DNA from: Deltaproteobacteria bacterium
Lineage (GTDB): Bacteria > Desulfobacterota > Desulfomonilia > UBA1062
Length of the DNA: 64,000 bases
Assembly: GCA_029547045.1 (NCBI GenBank)
Contig: JAKPQL010000083.1
Coordinates: 1-64,000, forward strand
Reading direction: 5' to 3'
The first letter of the stretch is position 1; the number at the start of each line of letters is the position of its first letter. This document shows, piece after piece, positions 7,458 to 16,530 of the stretch. The notes below the pieces were generated by a model. That model searched no databases and was not told where the DNA came from. It saw only the letters and a program-made list of their open reading frames with translations. The translations under genes were made by a program, and so were the position numbers.

Positions 7458-8936
7458 GTGGATGATCTGAACCCTCTGATCCGGCAGCGGATCGAGAAAT
7501 TCGAACAGCTCAAGGCTGAATCGGGCGTCCGGCACTTTCCCAACACCTTCCGGAAAGACACCGACATCGCTGCCTTCATCGAAGCCTACGGCCAAGGCTG
7601 CGCCGAGGAGCTCCAGGCAGTCTCCACGGTCCACCGCCTCGCAGGCAGGATCATCGCCTCCCGCAAGTTCGGCAAGGCCTCGTTCATCCATTTCCAGGAC
7701 ACAAGCGGCAAGCTCCAGGCCTTCTTCGAGCAGGCGAAGCTCGGCAGCGACGCCTACGACCTGTTCAAGAAGCTCGACATCGGGGACATCATCGGCCTGT
7801 GGGGCACGCCCATCAAGACCAGGACCGGGGAGCTCTCCGTCTATGTCCAGGGCTTCGAGCTGTTGACCAAGTCGTTTCGGCCCCTGCCCGAGAAGTGGCA
7901 CGGCCTCAAGGACGTGGAGACCCGCTACCGCCAGCGGTACGTGGACCTCATCTGCTCCCCCGAGGTGGCCCGGACCTTTGTCGCACGGACCCGCATCATA
8001 TCGGCGCTCAGGCGTTACATGGACGCGAAGGGGTTTCTCGAGGTGGAGACCCCCATGATGCAGAGCATCCCCGGCGGTGCCACGGCAAAACCCTTCCTCA
8101 CCCACCACAACGCCCTGGACATGGACCTCTACCTGAGGATCGCACCCGAGCTCTATCTCAAGCGGCTCCTGGTGGGCGGCTTCGAACGGGTCTACGAGAT
8201 CAACCGCAACTTCAGGAACGAGGGCATCTCCACCCGGCACAACCCGGAATTCACCATGATGGAATTCTACCAGGCCTATGCCGACTACGAGGACCTCATG
8301 GTCTTCACCGAAGAGATGATCGCCCAGGTCGCCCGGGAGGTCCTGGGAACGGCCACGATCACCTACCAGGGGGCCGTCATCGACCTCACCCCTCCCTGGA
8401 AGCGCCTCACCCTCAGGGAGGCAGCATGCGAGGTGGGGGGCGTGCCAAGCGATGTCATGGACGACCCGGAAAAGGCGAAGGCCTTCTGCAGGGACCGGGG
8501 CCTGGAGCTCGCCGGAGACGAGACGCAGGGCGACCTCCAGCTGCTCATCTTCGAGGCCACCGCGGAGGATAGGCTCACCGGACCCGTGTTCATCACCGCG
8601 TACCCCACGGACGTCTCCCCCCTTTCGCGGCCCAGCAACGACGACCCGTCCATCGTGGACCGGTTCGAGCTCTACATCGCGGGCCGCGAGATCGCGAATG
8701 CATTCAGCGAGCTGAACGATCCCTTCGACCAGAGGAGGCGGTTCGAGGAGCAGGTCCGGAAGAAGGAGGGCCCTTCCGAGGTGGACGAGGACTACCTCCG
8801 GGCCCTGGAATACGGCATGCCCCCGGCCGCAGGCGAGGGCATCGGGATCGACCGGCTCGTCATGCTCCTGACGGACAGCCCGTCCATACGGGACGTGATC
8901 CTGTTCCCCCTGCTGCGCAAAGGAGAACCGTCCTGA
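7458..8936 (+). CDS. lysS: Lysyl-tRNA synthetase, class II
   Basis: A 492-residue class II aminoacyl-tRNA synthetase: N-terminal OB fold (VHRLAGRIIASRKFGKASFI), motif 2 FRNEGISTRHNPEFTMMEFY, and motif 3 GEGIGIDRLVMLLTDS. The length is typical. The start is GTG with AGGGAGA upstream, before DDLNPLIRQRIEKFEQL. It charges tRNA-Lys in the cytoplasm. lysS ahead of the lol and bam/lpx genes suggests coupling of protein-synthesis and envelope expression. Confidence 0.97.
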   Translation: MDDLNPLIRQRIEKFEQLKAESGVRHFPNTFRKDTDIAAFIEAYGQGCAEELQAVSTVHRLAGRIIASRKFGKASFIHFQDTSGKLQAFFEQAKLGSDAYDLFKKLDIGDIIGLWGTPIKTRTGELSVYVQGFELLTKSFRPLPEKWHGLKDVETRYRQRYVDLICSPEVARTFVARTRIISALRRYMDAKGFLEVETPMMQSIPGGATAKPFLTHHNALDMDLYLRIAPELYLKRLLVGGFERVYEINRNFRNEGISTRHNPEFTMMEFYQAYADYEDLMVFTEEMIAQVAREVLGTATITYQGAVIDLTPPWKRLTLREAACEVGGVPSDVMDDPEKAKAFCRDRGLELAGDETQGDLQLLIFEATAEDRLTGPVFITAYPTDVSPLSRPSNDDPSIVDRFELYIAGREIANAFSELNDPFDQRRRFEEQVRKKEGPSEVDEDYLRALEYGMPPAAGEGIGIDRLVMLLTDSPSIRDVILFPLLRKGEPS

Positions 8937-10165
8937 AATTCGAGCTGCTCGTCGCCAGAAAATACCTCCGCGCAAAGAAGAGCCAGCGCTTCATCAGCTT
9001 CACCTCAGGGCTCTCCGTGGCGGGGATAGCCATCGGGGTCATGGCGCTGATCGTGGTCCTGTCCGTCATGAACGGGTTTGAGGACGACATCAAGACCAAG
9101 CTCCTGGGCACCCAGTCCCACATCGTGATCTCCCACTACCAGGGGGGGCTGAGCGATCCCGGGCTCGTGATGGATGTCGTGGCAAGGGAAGAGGGCGTCA
9201 TCGCGTCCACCCCGTTCATCCTTGCCCAGGGCCTGGTCTCGTCGCCCGGCGGCATCTCGGGCGCCGTGATCAGGGGGATCGACCCGGCGAGCGCCACAAA
9301 GGTCATCCGGCTCAACGAGATCATCACCCACGGCACTGGCAGCCTGGACGATGCGGGCATCCTGGTGGGCTCCGAGCTCGCCTCCCTGTCGGGCATCCTG
9401 GTGGGGGACGCGGTGACGCTCATCTCCCCCACCGGGACCATCACCCCGCTGGGCATGATTCCCGCGTCCCGCACCTTCATCGTGCGCGGCATCTTCTCCA
9501 CGGGCATGTACGAGTTCGACAGCAACATGGTCTACATCTCCCTGGGAGCGGCGAAGAAGATGTTCCAGCGGGACACGCCGTCCGGGGTGGAGGTCAAGGT
9601 GCAGGACATCTACCGGGCCGACGCCATCGCCAAGAGCGCCACAAAGCGCCTCGGCGAAGGCTACTGGGCCAAGACGTGGAAGGACATGAACAAGAGCCTG
9701 TTCTCGGCCCTGAGGCTCGAGAAGACCATCATGTTCATCATCCTGCTCTTCATCATCCTGGTGGCGGCGTTCAGCATCATCAGCACGCTCATCATGATGG
9801 TCATGGAAAAGCGCAAGGAGATCGCAATCCTCAAGTCCATGGGCGCCACCACGGAGCAGATCCTCAGGATCTTCATCACGGTGGGCATGGCCATCGGCAT
9901 CAGCGGGACGCTCGCCGGGCTCGTCCTGGGCCTGCTCCTCGCCTACAACCTCAACGCCGTGGTGACCGCCGTGGAGTTCATATTCAAGATCCAGGTCATG
10001 CCAAAGGACGTGTACTACATCACCGGGCTGCCCACCAAGGTGGACGCCGTCGAGGTGGCATGCATCACCGTGGCCTCGCTGCTGCTGTGTTTCTTCGCCA
10101 CCATCTACCCTGCCAGGCAGGCCGCCCGGCAGGATCCCGTGGAGGTGATCCGGTATGAGGGATGA
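8933..10165 (+). CDS. lolC: Lipoprotein-releasing ABC transporter permease LolC/LolE
   Basis: A 410-residue inner-membrane permease. The N terminus KFELLVARKYLRAKK, then RFISFTSGLSVAGIAIGVMALI and VVLSVMNGFEDD, is diagnostic for LolC/LolE. Three further membrane segments occupy the C-terminal third (TIMFIILLFIILVAAFSII and others). With LolD it extracts outer-membrane lipoproteins to LolA. A CTG at 8933, overlapping the lysS stop as CTGA and preceded by AAAGGAGAA, is the only suitable start; the first GTG (9017) would cut away 28 conserved residues. A single permease gene suggests a homodimeric LolF-like arrangement. Confidence 0.93.
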   Translation: MKFELLVARKYLRAKKSQRFISFTSGLSVAGIAIGVMALIVVLSVMNGFEDDIKTKLLGTQSHIVISHYQGGLSDPGLVMDVVAREEGVIASTPFILAQGLVSSPGGISGAVIRGIDPASATKVIRLNEIITHGTGSLDDAGILVGSELASLSGILVGDAVTLISPTGTITPLGMIPASRTFIVRGIFSTGMYEFDSNMVYISLGAAKKMFQRDTPSGVEVKVQDIYRADAIAKSATKRLGEGYWAKTWKDMNKSLFSALRLEKTIMFIILLFIILVAAFSIISTLIMMVMEKRKEIAILKSMGATTEQILRIFITVGMAIGISGTLAGLVLGLLLAYNLNAVVTAVEFIFKIQVMPKDVYYITGLPTKVDAVEVACITVASLLLCFFATIYPARQAARQDPVEVIRYEG

Positions 10166-10844
10166 GCGGGTTCTCACCGTGCGCGACCTCCACAAATCCT
10201 TCCGCAAGGGCCCGGAGTTCATCGAGGTGCTCAAGGGGGTTGACCTCGAGGCGCACGCAGCGGAGGGTATCGCCATCGTTGGCGCGTCCGGCTCGGGAAA
10301 GAGCACCCTCCTGCACCTGCTGGGGGGCCTGGAAAGGCCGGACGCGGGGAGCATCGTCTACGGCGGCAGCGACATCTCGGACATGGACGAGAAGGCAAAA
10401 GCCCGGTTCAGGAACACCCGGATCGGGTTCGTGTTCCAGTTCCACTACCTGCTGCCCGAGTTCACGGCCCTGGAAAACGTCATGGTGCCGTCTCTGCTCT
10501 GTGCCGGGAGTACCTTGGACGCGGCCAGACGCGCCGAGGAACTCCTGGACATGGTGGGGCTCGGCCACCGGAGGTTCCACAAGCCCGGCGAGCTATCCGG
10601 CGGGGAGCAGCAGCGCGTGGCCATCGCCCGCTCCCTCATGATGTCCCCCGGGATCATGCTCGCCGACGAGCCCACGGGCGACCTCGACCCCGAAACAGGC
10701 CAGAAGATCATCGAGCTCTTCACCGGGCTGAGGCAGCGCCTCGACGTCACCTGCGTCATCGCCACCCACAACATGGAGCTGGCCCGGACCATGGACACCG
10801 TGCTCGTGCTGAAAGGGGGACACCTTGAACCGACCGTGCCGTAA
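10155..10844 (+). CDS. lolD: Lipoprotein-releasing ABC transporter ATPase LolD
   Basis: A 229-residue ABC ATPase. Walker A is GASGSGKST, the signature is LSGGEQQRVAIARSL, Walker B is MLADEPTGDLD and the switch histidine is in IATHN. The segment FVFQFHYLLPEFTALENVM is typical of LolD/MacB-type ATPases. It overlaps the lolC end by 11 bases, giving translational coupling, and itself overlaps bamA. Confidence 0.95.
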   Translation: MRDERVLTVRDLHKSFRKGPEFIEVLKGVDLEAHAAEGIAIVGASGSGKSTLLHLLGGLERPDAGSIVYGGSDISDMDEKAKARFRNTRIGFVFQFHYLLPEFTALENVMVPSLLCAGSTLDAARRAEELLDMVGLGHRRFHKPGELSGGEQQRVAIARSLMMSPGIMLADEPTGDLDPETGQKIIELFTGLRQRLDVTCVIATHNMELARTMDTVLVLKGGHLEPTVP

Positions 10845-13257
10845 GGGCATCCTGCTCCTGGTCCTCATCGCCGCCATACCGGCCCTGGCAAATGCGGATC
10901 AGTTCGTCCTGAAGACGACGGACCCGGCGGTCTCGGACCACCTATCTGACATCCCCTGCGTGACCCTGTCTGCGTCTGCCCCCACCGAACTCGTGGTGGA
11001 ACGGGGCGAGTCCATCGTCCGGGTATCCGATGCCTCGGGCACAGGCTACAGCGCGTCGAGCCTGGGAGAGGCCGTGGACGGATACCTACGCCTCAAGGGG
11101 GTCTGCGTGGTCAGGGACGTGACCGTGACGGGCCATGTCCGCATCAGCCCCGAGGCGATCCGCTTCCGCATCAAGACCGCCAAGGGCGACATCCTGCACA
11201 AGAACGAGATCAAGAGGGACATCGAGCAGGTCTATGCCATGGGATACTTCGAGAAGTGCGACGCCACCTTCGAGGACAACGCCGTGGCGTTCGTGGTCAG
11301 GGAATACCCGGTCATCATGTCCATCGAGGTAAAGGGCAACGAGGAGATCAAGGAGAAGGAGCTGCTGGAAACCATCGGCCTCAAGAAGTTCGACATCCTG
11401 AACACCCGCCTCCTCAAGACCAGCACCGACCGCATCAAGGACTCCTACCGCCAGCGGGGATACTACAACGTGGAGGTGGCCACGGATACACGCCCCACCG
11501 AGGGCGGGATCGTCCTCACCTTCACCATCACCGAGAACGAGCAGCTCTACATCGAGAAGATCTCCTTCGACGGGAACGTGAACATAGCGTCTGGCAAGCT
11601 CAAGGACGCCATGGAGACCAAGACCCGCTGGCCGCTCGGCATCTTCGGCCACGAGGGTGCCTACCGTGACGCGGCGCTGGACACGGACCTGCTCCGCATC
11701 GAGCAGTACTACGGCGACAACGGGTACATGCAGGCAAAGGTGGGCAGGCCGAGGGTCGATATCCGGGAGGATGACGGCATCTACATCACCATCCCGGTCT
11801 TTGAAGGGCCGCTCTTCACCGTGGGCACCGTGGCAGTGGCCGGGGACCTCATCGTGCCCGAAGAGGAACTCCTGAAGGCCATCGACATCGCTCCGGGCGA
11901 CGTCATGAGCAGGGCGAACATTCAGAAGGCCATGGGGAGCGTGCGGTCCATCTACACGGACAAGGGGTACGCCTATGTCCAGATCAAGCCCGAGAGCACC
12001 GAGGAGGACCAGAACCGGATCGGGCTCACCTTCCGCATCACCCAGGGCAAGCAGGTCACCATCGACACCATCCAGATCAGGGGGAACACCAAGACCAGGG
12101 ACAAGGTCATCCGGCGCGAGCTCGAGATCGAGGAGGGCTCTACCTTCTCGTCGAGCGCCATCAGCTACAGCAAGGACAGCCTCGGCAGGCTCGGCTACTT
12201 CAGCTCGGCCACCATCGACCCGGTCCCCAGGGACGACTCCACCATGTCACTCCTGGTGGACGTGGAGGAGACCACCACGGGCAGCTTCTCCTTCGGCTTC
12301 GCCTACTCCTCCGAGGACGGCCCCATGGCCACCACGAGCCTGAGCGAGATCAACCTGCTCGGCCGCGGCCTCAAGCTCAAGGGGAGCGTCGAATACGGCC
12401 CGGAGAAGAAGAACTTCTCCATCGACGGGGAGGAGCCATGGCTCCTCGACCATAACCTGTCACTGGGCATGCGCGTCTACAACCTGGAAAAGGAGTACAC
12501 CTACTACACCAAGAAGGCCCGAGGGGGAAACATACGGCTCGGCTACCCCCTCTGGGAGCGGTTCAGGCACAGCATCATCTATTCCTACGCCCACGTGTAC
12601 GAGCTCGAGGACATCGACCCCCTCTACAGGCCCTCACTGAGCGAGGACGAGATCAACGGGGGGATAACGAGCAGCATCACCAATTCGATCTACCGCACCA
12701 CCACCAACGACTACTTCCGGCCCACCCGGGGCTCGGAGCTCAGTGCGTCCATCGAGTACGCAGGCCTCGGCGGTGACTTCCACTTCACCCGGGCCACCGC
12801 TTCCGCGGCCCAGTTCTTCCCGGTCTGGAGCGACAAACTCGCCTTGATGTTGAAAATGAGATGGGGTACAGTGAATGCCGCCCGGGGCGATACGATCCCC
12901 GAGTACGAGCGGTTCGACCTGGGGGGGTTGAATAGTGTCCGCGGATTCAAGTACGGCGAGATGGGGCCACAGGACAGCCTGGGCAACTTCATCGGTGGAG
13001 AACGGATGCTCGTCATGAACGCCGAGCTCACCTTTCCCCTGGGCCCGATTCCGGGACTGTACGGGGTCGTGTTTCACGACGAGGGGAACAGCTACGAAAA
13101 ACGCATCGACCTGACAAACCTGAAAAAGTCCTATGGCGCGGGCATCAGGTGGGTGACGCCCATGGGGCCTCTGCGGCTGGAATACGCCCGGGTCATCAAT
13201 CCGGAAGAGTACGAGTCCCCGTCACGGTGGGACTTCTCCATCGGCACCTTCTTCTAG
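10825..13257 (+). CDS. bamA: Outer membrane protein assembly factor BamA
   Basis: An 810-residue Omp85 protein with signal peptide (ILLLVLIAAIPALANA), a chain of POTRA repeats (for example VTVTGHVRISPEAIRFRI and IMSIEVKGNEEIKEKELLE) and a C-terminal 16-strand barrel. The barrel contains FDLGGLNSVRGFKYGE (VRGF lid-lock motif) and ends in phenylalanine. It inserts beta-barrel proteins into the outer membrane. The start is TTG at 10825, 20 bases inside lolD, with AAAGGGGG upstream. The next gene is its periplasmic partner Skp. Confidence 0.96.
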   Translation: MNRPCRKGILLLVLIAAIPALANADQFVLKTTDPAVSDHLSDIPCVTLSASAPTELVVERGESIVRVSDASGTGYSASSLGEAVDGYLRLKGVCVVRDVTVTGHVRISPEAIRFRIKTAKGDILHKNEIKRDIEQVYAMGYFEKCDATFEDNAVAFVVREYPVIMSIEVKGNEEIKEKELLETIGLKKFDILNTRLLKTSTDRIKDSYRQRGYYNVEVATDTRPTEGGIVLTFTITENEQLYIEKISFDGNVNIASGKLKDAMETKTRWPLGIFGHEGAYRDAALDTDLLRIEQYYGDNGYMQAKVGRPRVDIREDDGIYITIPVFEGPLFTVGTVAVAGDLIVPEEELLKAIDIAPGDVMSRANIQKAMGSVRSIYTDKGYAYVQIKPESTEEDQNRIGLTFRITQGKQVTIDTIQIRGNTKTRDKVIRRELEIEEGSTFSSSAISYSKDSLGRLGYFSSATIDPVPRDDSTMSLLVDVEETTTGSFSFGFAYSSEDGPMATTSLSEINLLGRGLKLKGSVEYGPEKKNFSIDGEEPWLLDHNLSLGMRVYNLEKEYTYYTKKARGGNIRLGYPLWERFRHSIIYSYAHVYELEDIDPLYRPSLSEDEINGGITSSITNSIYRTTTNDYFRPTRGSELSASIEYAGLGGDFHFTRATASAAQFFPVWSDKLALMLKMRWGTVNAARGDTIPEYERFDLGGLNSVRGFKYGEMGPQDSLGNFIGGERMLVMNAELTFPLGPIPGLYGVVFHDEGNSYEKRIDLTNLKKSYGAGIRWVTPMGPLRLEYARVINPEEYESPSRWDFSIGTFF

Positions 13258-13287
13258 ATAAACGGAAACCATATGAGAGGAGCAGAT

Positions 13288-13824
13288 ATGACCAGATGCA
13301 TGACTGTCGCGTGCGCCGCACTGATGGTGGTCTTCTTTGCAGGAGCCGTCCCGGCCCAGGAGCTCAAGATCGTGTACATCGATTCCCAGAAGGTCCTGGC
13401 GGATTCCATGGTTGGCAAGGAAGCCTTTGCGAAGCTGAAGTCCATGAGCGAATCCAAGGAGGCAGATCTCAAGAAGAAGGAAACCAAGATCAAGGGCCTT
13501 TCGGACCAGCTCCAGGCCAAGTCCGCCACCATGAAACCCGAAGCCAAGGATGACCTCCAGAAGCAGTACGAGAGAGAGGTAAAGGACTTCAACCGAGCCT
13601 ACAAGGAGGCCCAGGAGGACCTGAGGTCCGAGGAGATGAAGATCCTGAAACCCTGGACCAAGGACCTCGAGGACATCATCAAGGACTACGGCAAGAAGAA
13701 CAAGATCGATCTCATCCTGGACAAGACAAACCCGGTGGTGGTCTATGCATCGGACAGGATCGACATCACCGCGGCCATCGTGGAACTCTTCGACAAACAC
13801 TACCAGCAGAAGAAATCCAAGTAA
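13288..13824 (+). CDS. skp: Periplasmic chaperone Skp (OmpH family)
   Basis: A 178-residue protein with signal peptide (CMTVACAALMVVFFAGAVPA), then LKIVYIDSQKVLADSMVGKE and a long charged coiled coil rich in Lys and Glu (about residues 45-125). This matches the jellyfish-like Skp trimer that carries unfolded outer-membrane proteins to BamA. The ATG at 13288 is preferred because GAGGAG lies seven bases upstream; an ATG at 13273 overlaps that site. Order bamA-skp-lpxD is classic. Confidence 0.92.
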   Translation: MTRCMTVACAALMVVFFAGAVPAQELKIVYIDSQKVLADSMVGKEAFAKLKSMSESKEADLKKKETKIKGLSDQLQAKSATMKPEAKDDLQKQYEREVKDFNRAYKEAQEDLRSEEMKILKPWTKDLEDIIKDYGKKNKIDLILDKTNPVVVYASDRIDITAAIVELFDKHYQQKKSK

Positions 13825-13833
13825 GGGAAGACC

Positions 13834-14844
13834 ATGCTGCTGTCCAGGCTGACTGAGATCCTCGGCGGGACCCTTCAGGGCCAGGACCGGGAGATCACCG
13901 GGGCCTCCACCCTGGAGGAGGCCTCCGCCACGGACATCTCCTTCCTGGCGAATCCCAGGTATCGCGACAAGGCCATGGCGACCGGTGCGGGGGCCATCAT
14001 CGTGCAGGAACTGCTCCCCCGGGACATACCGCAGATCCGTGCGGACAACCCCTACCTCTGGTTCGCCCGGGCGCTCGCGCTCCTCTATCCCGACAAGCCG
14101 GTGCAGCAGGGCGTCTCGAGCATGGCCTGTGTGCACCCCGAGGCCAGGGTGCATGAGAGTGCCTGCATCCACCCCCACGTATACGTGGGAAAGGGCGCAT
14201 GCGTATCCGAGGGCTGCATCGTCCACCCGGGGTGCTTCATCGGGGACGGGGCCAGCGTGGGAGATCACACCGTCATGCACCCCAACGTGGTGGTCTACGA
14301 CGGGTGCATGGTGGGCTCCCACTGCATCCTGCACGCGGGCGTCGTCATCGGCTCCGACGGGTTCGGGTTCGCCTGGGACGGCAAGCGCCACGTCAAGGTG
14401 CCCCAGAAGGGTATCGTCATCATCGGAGACCACGTGGAGATCGGCGCCAACTGCACCATCGACCGGGCAGCGCTCACGAGCACCCGGATCGGATCGGGCG
14501 TGAAGATGGACAACCTCGTCCAGATCGGCCACAACGTCGTGGTGGGGGACCACACCATCCTCGTGGCCCAGACCGGCATCTCGGGCAGCGCGCACATCGG
14601 TGCCGGGGTGGTCCTGGCAGGCCAGTGCGGTGTTGCGGGACACATCACCATCGGCGACAGGGTCACCGCCGCGGCCAGGACGGGTATCGCCACGGACGTC
14701 CCCGCGGGAAAGGTGATCGCGGGGTTCCCCTCCATGGACCACGGCCACTGGCTGCGGGTGCAGGCCGTCTACAAGACCCTGCCCGAACTCCTCAAGAGGG
14801 TCCGGGAACTGGAAAGGAAGGTGAAGGACCTTGCCACGGATTGA
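13834..14844 (+). CDS. lpxD: UDP-3-O-(3-hydroxyacyl)glucosamine N-acyltransferase LpxD
   Basis: A 336-residue hexapeptide-repeat acyltransferase. An N-terminal uridine-binding domain (TDISFLANPRYRDKAMATGA) precedes a left-handed beta-helix with GSDGFGFAWDGKRHVKVPQKG, which holds the catalytic histidine region, and IGANCTIDRAALTSTRIGSG. It performs the third step of lipid A synthesis, adding the second primary acyl chain. It is followed directly by lpxA, without the fabZ that often lies between them. Confidence 0.95.
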   Translation: MLLSRLTEILGGTLQGQDREITGASTLEEASATDISFLANPRYRDKAMATGAGAIIVQELLPRDIPQIRADNPYLWFARALALLYPDKPVQQGVSSMACVHPEARVHESACIHPHVYVGKGACVSEGCIVHPGCFIGDGASVGDHTVMHPNVVVYDGCMVGSHCILHAGVVIGSDGFGFAWDGKRHVKVPQKGIVIIGDHVEIGANCTIDRAALTSTRIGSGVKMDNLVQIGHNVVVGDHTILVAQTGISGSAHIGAGVVLAGQCGVAGHITIGDRVTAAARTGIATDVPAGKVIAGFPSMDHGHWLRVQAVYKTLPELLKRVRELERKVKDLATD

Positions 14845-15607
14845 TCCCACCGCACGGGTGTCGGACGCCGCGTCCCTTGCCCCGGGCGTCACCATAGGGC
14901 CCTACAGCGTGATATCACACGGCGTGAGCATCGGCGAAGACACCGCTGTGGGCCCCTTCTGCCTCATCGAGGGCCCCACCGACATCGGCAGGGGATGCAC
15001 CTTCACGGGGTATGCGAGCATCGGCACCCCGCCCCAGGACCATTCCTACCGCGGGGAGGACACGCGCCTGTCCATTGGCGACAACAACACGTTCCGCGAG
15101 TTCGTCACCGTGAACCGCGGCACGGCCAAGGACAAGGCCCTGACCACCATCGGCAGCAACAACCTCATCATGGCCTACTGCCACGTGGCCCACGACTGCG
15201 TGGTGGGAGACCGCGTGGTCATGGGCAACCAGGCGACCCTGGCCGGCCACGTGGAGGTGCAGAGCAACGCCATCATCGGAGGGCTCTCCGCAATGCATCA
15301 GTTCACGCGGGTGGGCGCCTACGCCATCGTGGGTGGAGGGTCCATGGTGAGCCTGGACGTGGTGCCCTATGCCAAGGCCTCGGGGGACCGGGCCTCGCTC
15401 TACGGGGTGAACACCATCGGGCTGAAGCGGGGCGGGTTCACCAAAGAGCAGATCTCGAACATCGAGAAGGCCTACCGTATCCTGTTCAAGCAGGGGCTCC
15501 TCCTCAAGGACGCCCTTGTCCTCCTGGAACAGGATTTCGCCCATGCCCCGGAGATAGGCCGGCTCCTCGACTTCCTGAAGACCACCCGCAGGGGGATCGC
15601 GCGGTGA
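14831..15607 (+). CDS. lpxA: UDP-N-acetylglucosamine O-acyltransferase LpxA
   Basis: A 258-residue left-handed beta-helix enzyme: IDPTARVSDAASLAPGVTIG, TIGSNNLIMAYCHVAHDCVV (catalytic His in the AHD segment) and VGDRVVMGNQATLAGHVEV. A C-terminal helical part has VNTIGLKRGGFTKEQISNIE. The enzyme starts lipid A synthesis by acylating the glucosamine 3-position. The start is TTG at 14831, overlapping lpxD by 14 bases. With a Gfo/Idh oxidoreductase next, its substrate could be the 3-amino sugar nucleotide rather than plain UDP-GlcNAc. Confidence 0.95.
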   Translation: MPRIDPTARVSDAASLAPGVTIGPYSVISHGVSIGEDTAVGPFCLIEGPTDIGRGCTFTGYASIGTPPQDHSYRGEDTRLSIGDNNTFREFVTVNRGTAKDKALTTIGSNNLIMAYCHVAHDCVVGDRVVMGNQATLAGHVEVQSNAIIGGLSAMHQFTRVGAYAIVGGGSMVSLDVVPYAKASGDRASLYGVNTIGLKRGGFTKEQISNIEKAYRILFKQGLLLKDALVLLEQDFAHAPEIGRLLDFLKTTRRGIAR

Positions 15608-16530
15608 GACGGCTGAAGGTGGCGGTGATCGGGGTGGGCTACCTGGGGCGCTTCCATGCCCAGAAGTACGCAGCCATGGACAATGTCGACCTGGTGGGCG
15701 TGGTCGACACGGATCTGGCCCGGGCCGAGGAGGTCGCCCGGGAGGTGGGCACGGGGGCCTTCACGTCTGTGGACCCCCTCAGGGACAGGATCGAGGCGGC
15801 AAGCGTGGCCGTCCCCACCACCCTGCACGCGGAGGTGGCCATCCCCCTGCTGAAGGCCGGCATCCCGGTGCTGCTGGAAAAGCCCATCGCGGGAACCATC
15901 CCGGAGGCCGAGGCCATCATCAGCGCCATGCGGCAGGGGGGTACGATCCTCCAGATCGGGCATCTGGAACGGTTCAACCCCGCCCTGCTGGAACTCAAGG
16001 GGAGCATCCGCGACCCCATGTTCATCGAGGCCCACCGCATCAGCCCCTTCAGGGCACGGGGCACGGACGTGGACGTGATCCTCGACGTCATGATCCACGA
16101 CCTGGACATCATCCTCGCCCTGGTGGGCTCCCCCGTGGCGTCCATGGAGGCGGTGGGCGTGCCCGTGCTCACCGACGGGGTGGACATCGCAAACGCCCGG
16201 CTCCGCTTCGAAAACGGCTGCATCGCGAATATCACTGCCAGCCGGGTGAGCGCGGACGTCATGCGCAAGATCAGGATCTTCCAGAAGGACTCCTACATCT
16301 CCCTGGACTTCGCCAAGGCCACGGCCGACGTGTACTCCCTGACGAAGGCCAGGGAAATCACCCACAAGCACCTGGCCATATCCGAGTCCGACGCCCTGGC
16401 CGGCGAGATCCGCTCCTTCGTGGATGCGGCCCTGCACGCAGGGTCCGTGGTGGTGGACGGGGAAGCAGGGCTCAAGGCCCTCCAGATGGCCTATGCCATC
16501 AAGGACTCCCTCATAGTGCCCAAGCGATGA
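15604..16530 (+). CDS. Gfo/Idh/MocA-family oxidoreductase between lpxA and lpxB (GnnA-like candidate)
   Basis: A 308-residue NAD(P)-dependent oxidoreductase. The Rossmann motif VAVIGVGYLGRFHAQKYA opens the protein, EKPIAG is the family's conserved EKP, and DVMIHDLDIILALVG holds the conserved His. The start is GTG at 15604 overlapping the lpxA stop as GTGA. In Acidithiobacillus, gnnA (same superfamily) and gnnB lie between lpxA and lpxB and make the 3-amino sugar for amide-linked lipid A. Here only the oxidoreductase is present; no aminotransferase follows. The role in lipid A is therefore inferred from position. Confidence 0.85.
   Translation: MRRLKVAVIGVGYLGRFHAQKYAAMDNVDLVGVVDTDLARAEEVAREVGTGAFTSVDPLRDRIEAASVAVPTTLHAEVAIPLLKAGIPVLLEKPIAGTIPEAEAIISAMRQGGTILQIGHLERFNPALLELKGSIRDPMFIEAHRISPFRARGTDVDVILDVMIHDLDIILALVGSPVASMEAVGVPVLTDGVDIANARLRFENGCIANITASRVSADVMRKIRIFQKDSYISLDFAKATADVYSLTKAREITHKHLAISESDALAGEIRSFVDAALHAGSVVVDGEAGLKALQMAYAIKDSLIVPKR

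Noticed and set aside
6975-8975. A 666-residue minus-strand open frame across lysS
   Set aside because: It has the composition of a GC-rich antisense shadow (Gly/Asp/Val/His-rich) and no recognisable domain; lysS on the other strand is certain.
14995-15603. An open frame continuing upstream of the Gfo/Idh oxidoreductase through lpxA
   Set aside because: It is the opposite-phase shadow of lpxA; the Rossmann domain begins at GTG 15604, which overlaps the lpxA stop.
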